A stretch of DNA of 64,000 nt. Origin: Solen grandis. Lineage: Eukaryota; Mollusca; Bivalvia; Adapedonta; Solenidae. The DNA lies in the NCBI GenBank assembly GCA_021229015.1, contig CM037780.1, positions 65,635,354 through 65,699,353 on the forward strand, given 5' to 3'. Each line of letters begins with the position of its first letter. The stretch's first letter is position 1. Below the pieces are notes generated by a model. It made no database searches. It saw nothing but the letters and a program-made list of their open reading frames with translations, and was not told where the DNA came from. This document shows positions 63,038 through 64,000 of this stretch, in pieces. Made by a program: the position numbers and the translations under genes.

Positions 63038-63434
63038 TTTGATGTTTGTTCTTCTGAAAGTAATATCTTTGATTTAATAATATGTCTAAAGACAGATTAC
63101 ATGTAAATAAAACCTGAAAATTTCAGCCAAAAATCCTTTTATTGAGTGAAATATGTACACATTCATACACATTCATATGTCTGTAACATAATGTTTTACG
63201 TTTTTGATTAAAAAAAATGGCTCAATGTAGGTTATGCTTCTTTGATGTCTCGAAAACAACTATTCTCTTAAATTATTTTTTTTATGTGTCACTAGTATCA
63301 TCTTGTTAAATTTGGATTTATCCTTTATTCCAAGTTGAAACACTTAAATATTTGGTGTATTTTTATAGAAAATGAGCTTAATGTTAATAATGTACAGATA
63401 TGTTAATTTATAAATCATTAACATACCTTCACAT

Positions 63435-63963
63435 TTATTTCCGACTGCCTATACATGAAGTATTATTTCTTTTATTTTCCACAGTAAACTTTTTTCTTTT
63501 TTCCAGTTTTGATAGAGGAATGATAAAGGAATATTTTGATACCCAGTTTTTCATGATCAAGTCATTGTTTGTCCTTTTACAAGGCATTTGTTTTCTTGAT
63601 GCATTTTCAAAATGGCATAAAATTTCATGTAGCCGACAGTCTATATTGTCATTAAATATGCCCCTCATTGAACAAATATGAATTTATTATCCAACTTTGG
63701 ATATTTTTTATTGTTTTTACACAAATGCTAATGAAAAACAACCATTACAGCATATTTTTTTTTATTTTACACCCCCAAAAAATATGTTTTTGTTCCTCTA
63801 GGGAGTCTCGGCATTTCATACATTTTGGGCAACGGGAGTCATTATCAAAAAAAATATTTTTCTCCAAAATAAAACGGTAAATCTTTTTAAAAATTTGTAT
63901 TTGTTCTTCCCTAAGGCTACAGAATATGAAACAAAAGGTTTTAAACAGTTTGTCAAAAGTCAT
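63435..63963 (-). pseudogene. Decayed LINE (L1/Tx1-like) reverse-transcriptase C-terminal remnant
   Basis: The minus-strand frame at 63745-63963 contains FKKIYRFILEKN, then CPKCMKCRDSLEEQKHIFWG plus C. This fits the CxxC...HxFxxC knuckle that ends many non-LTR ORF2 proteins. The frame at 63435-63668 continues with CKRTNNDLIMKNW and PLSKLEKRKKFTVENK, like the tail after that knuckle in L1/Tx1 elements. The two parts are in different frames (frameshift between 63668 and 63745). The reverse-transcriptase core would lie beyond the right edge. Recognised by motif only. Confidence 0.5.
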
Positions 63964-64000
63964 AGTTAGGGGTGGAATACCTTAACATCAATTTCAACTG

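Larger units (their letters stand above)
51665..64000 (-). other. MAP1 upstream intron (5' end beyond window)
   Basis: No exon was recognised. It contains a scaffold gap, two hairpin MITEs, a tandem-core repeat with a nested MITE, a fold-back repeat pair at 58480-59625, a HINE-like element and a LINE tail. Stretches 51670-54820, 54930-55280, 56360-57170 and 59630-60820 show nothing else recognisable. Confidence 0.55.

Overview
The window looks like nuclear DNA of a mollusc, most likely a bivalve. It is AT-rich and gene-poor, with short intron-split exons and 100-N scaffold gaps. It carries many copies of repeats that begin AACAAGAGGGCC...GCTCACCTGAG and end GCTCAGGTGAGCTAAAAA around 145-165 bp tandem cores. 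The species cannot be named from the sequence alone.

Only two protein-coding genes could be supported, both on the minus strand. At the left edge (1094-2852) are three consecutive exons of nicalin (NCLN), an ER membrane protein. Its upstream exons should lie to the right of 2852 but were not found; a scaffold gap sits at 4726-4825. The second gene is a MAP1/futsch-family microtubule-associated protein. It has a 5.04-kb main exon (15363-20405), upstream exons at 21129-21277 and 51566-51664, and a probable 30-nt cassette microexon at 23576-23605. The first coding exon is probably beyond the right edge, so 23606-51565 and 51665-64000 read as introns. About 5.4 kb downstream of the stop (about 9990-15362) has none of the interspersed repeats seen elsewhere and is probably a long 3' UTR.

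The main exon has one in-frame TGA (17931-17933) between the heavy-chain part and the acidic/light-chain part. The frame is open and MAP1-like on both sides. This may be a nonsense allele, a base error, a retained 102-nt in-frame intron, or a real recoding or reinitiation site.

The introns are packed with mobile and tandem DNA. There is a 50-bp minisatellite of about 32 units split by a 1911-bp element with terminal inverted repeats and a TA duplication (Tc1/mariner-like). Two Helentron-type (HINE-like) elements are present; one carries six CRE octamers and the other three CTCF-like motifs at about 830-bp spacing. There are also four copies of a TTAA-flanked, piggyBac-like hairpin MITE, tRNA-derived SINEs, several tandem-core elements and a decayed LINE tail at the right edge. 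No bacterial-type system, CRISPR array or clear RNA gene was seen.
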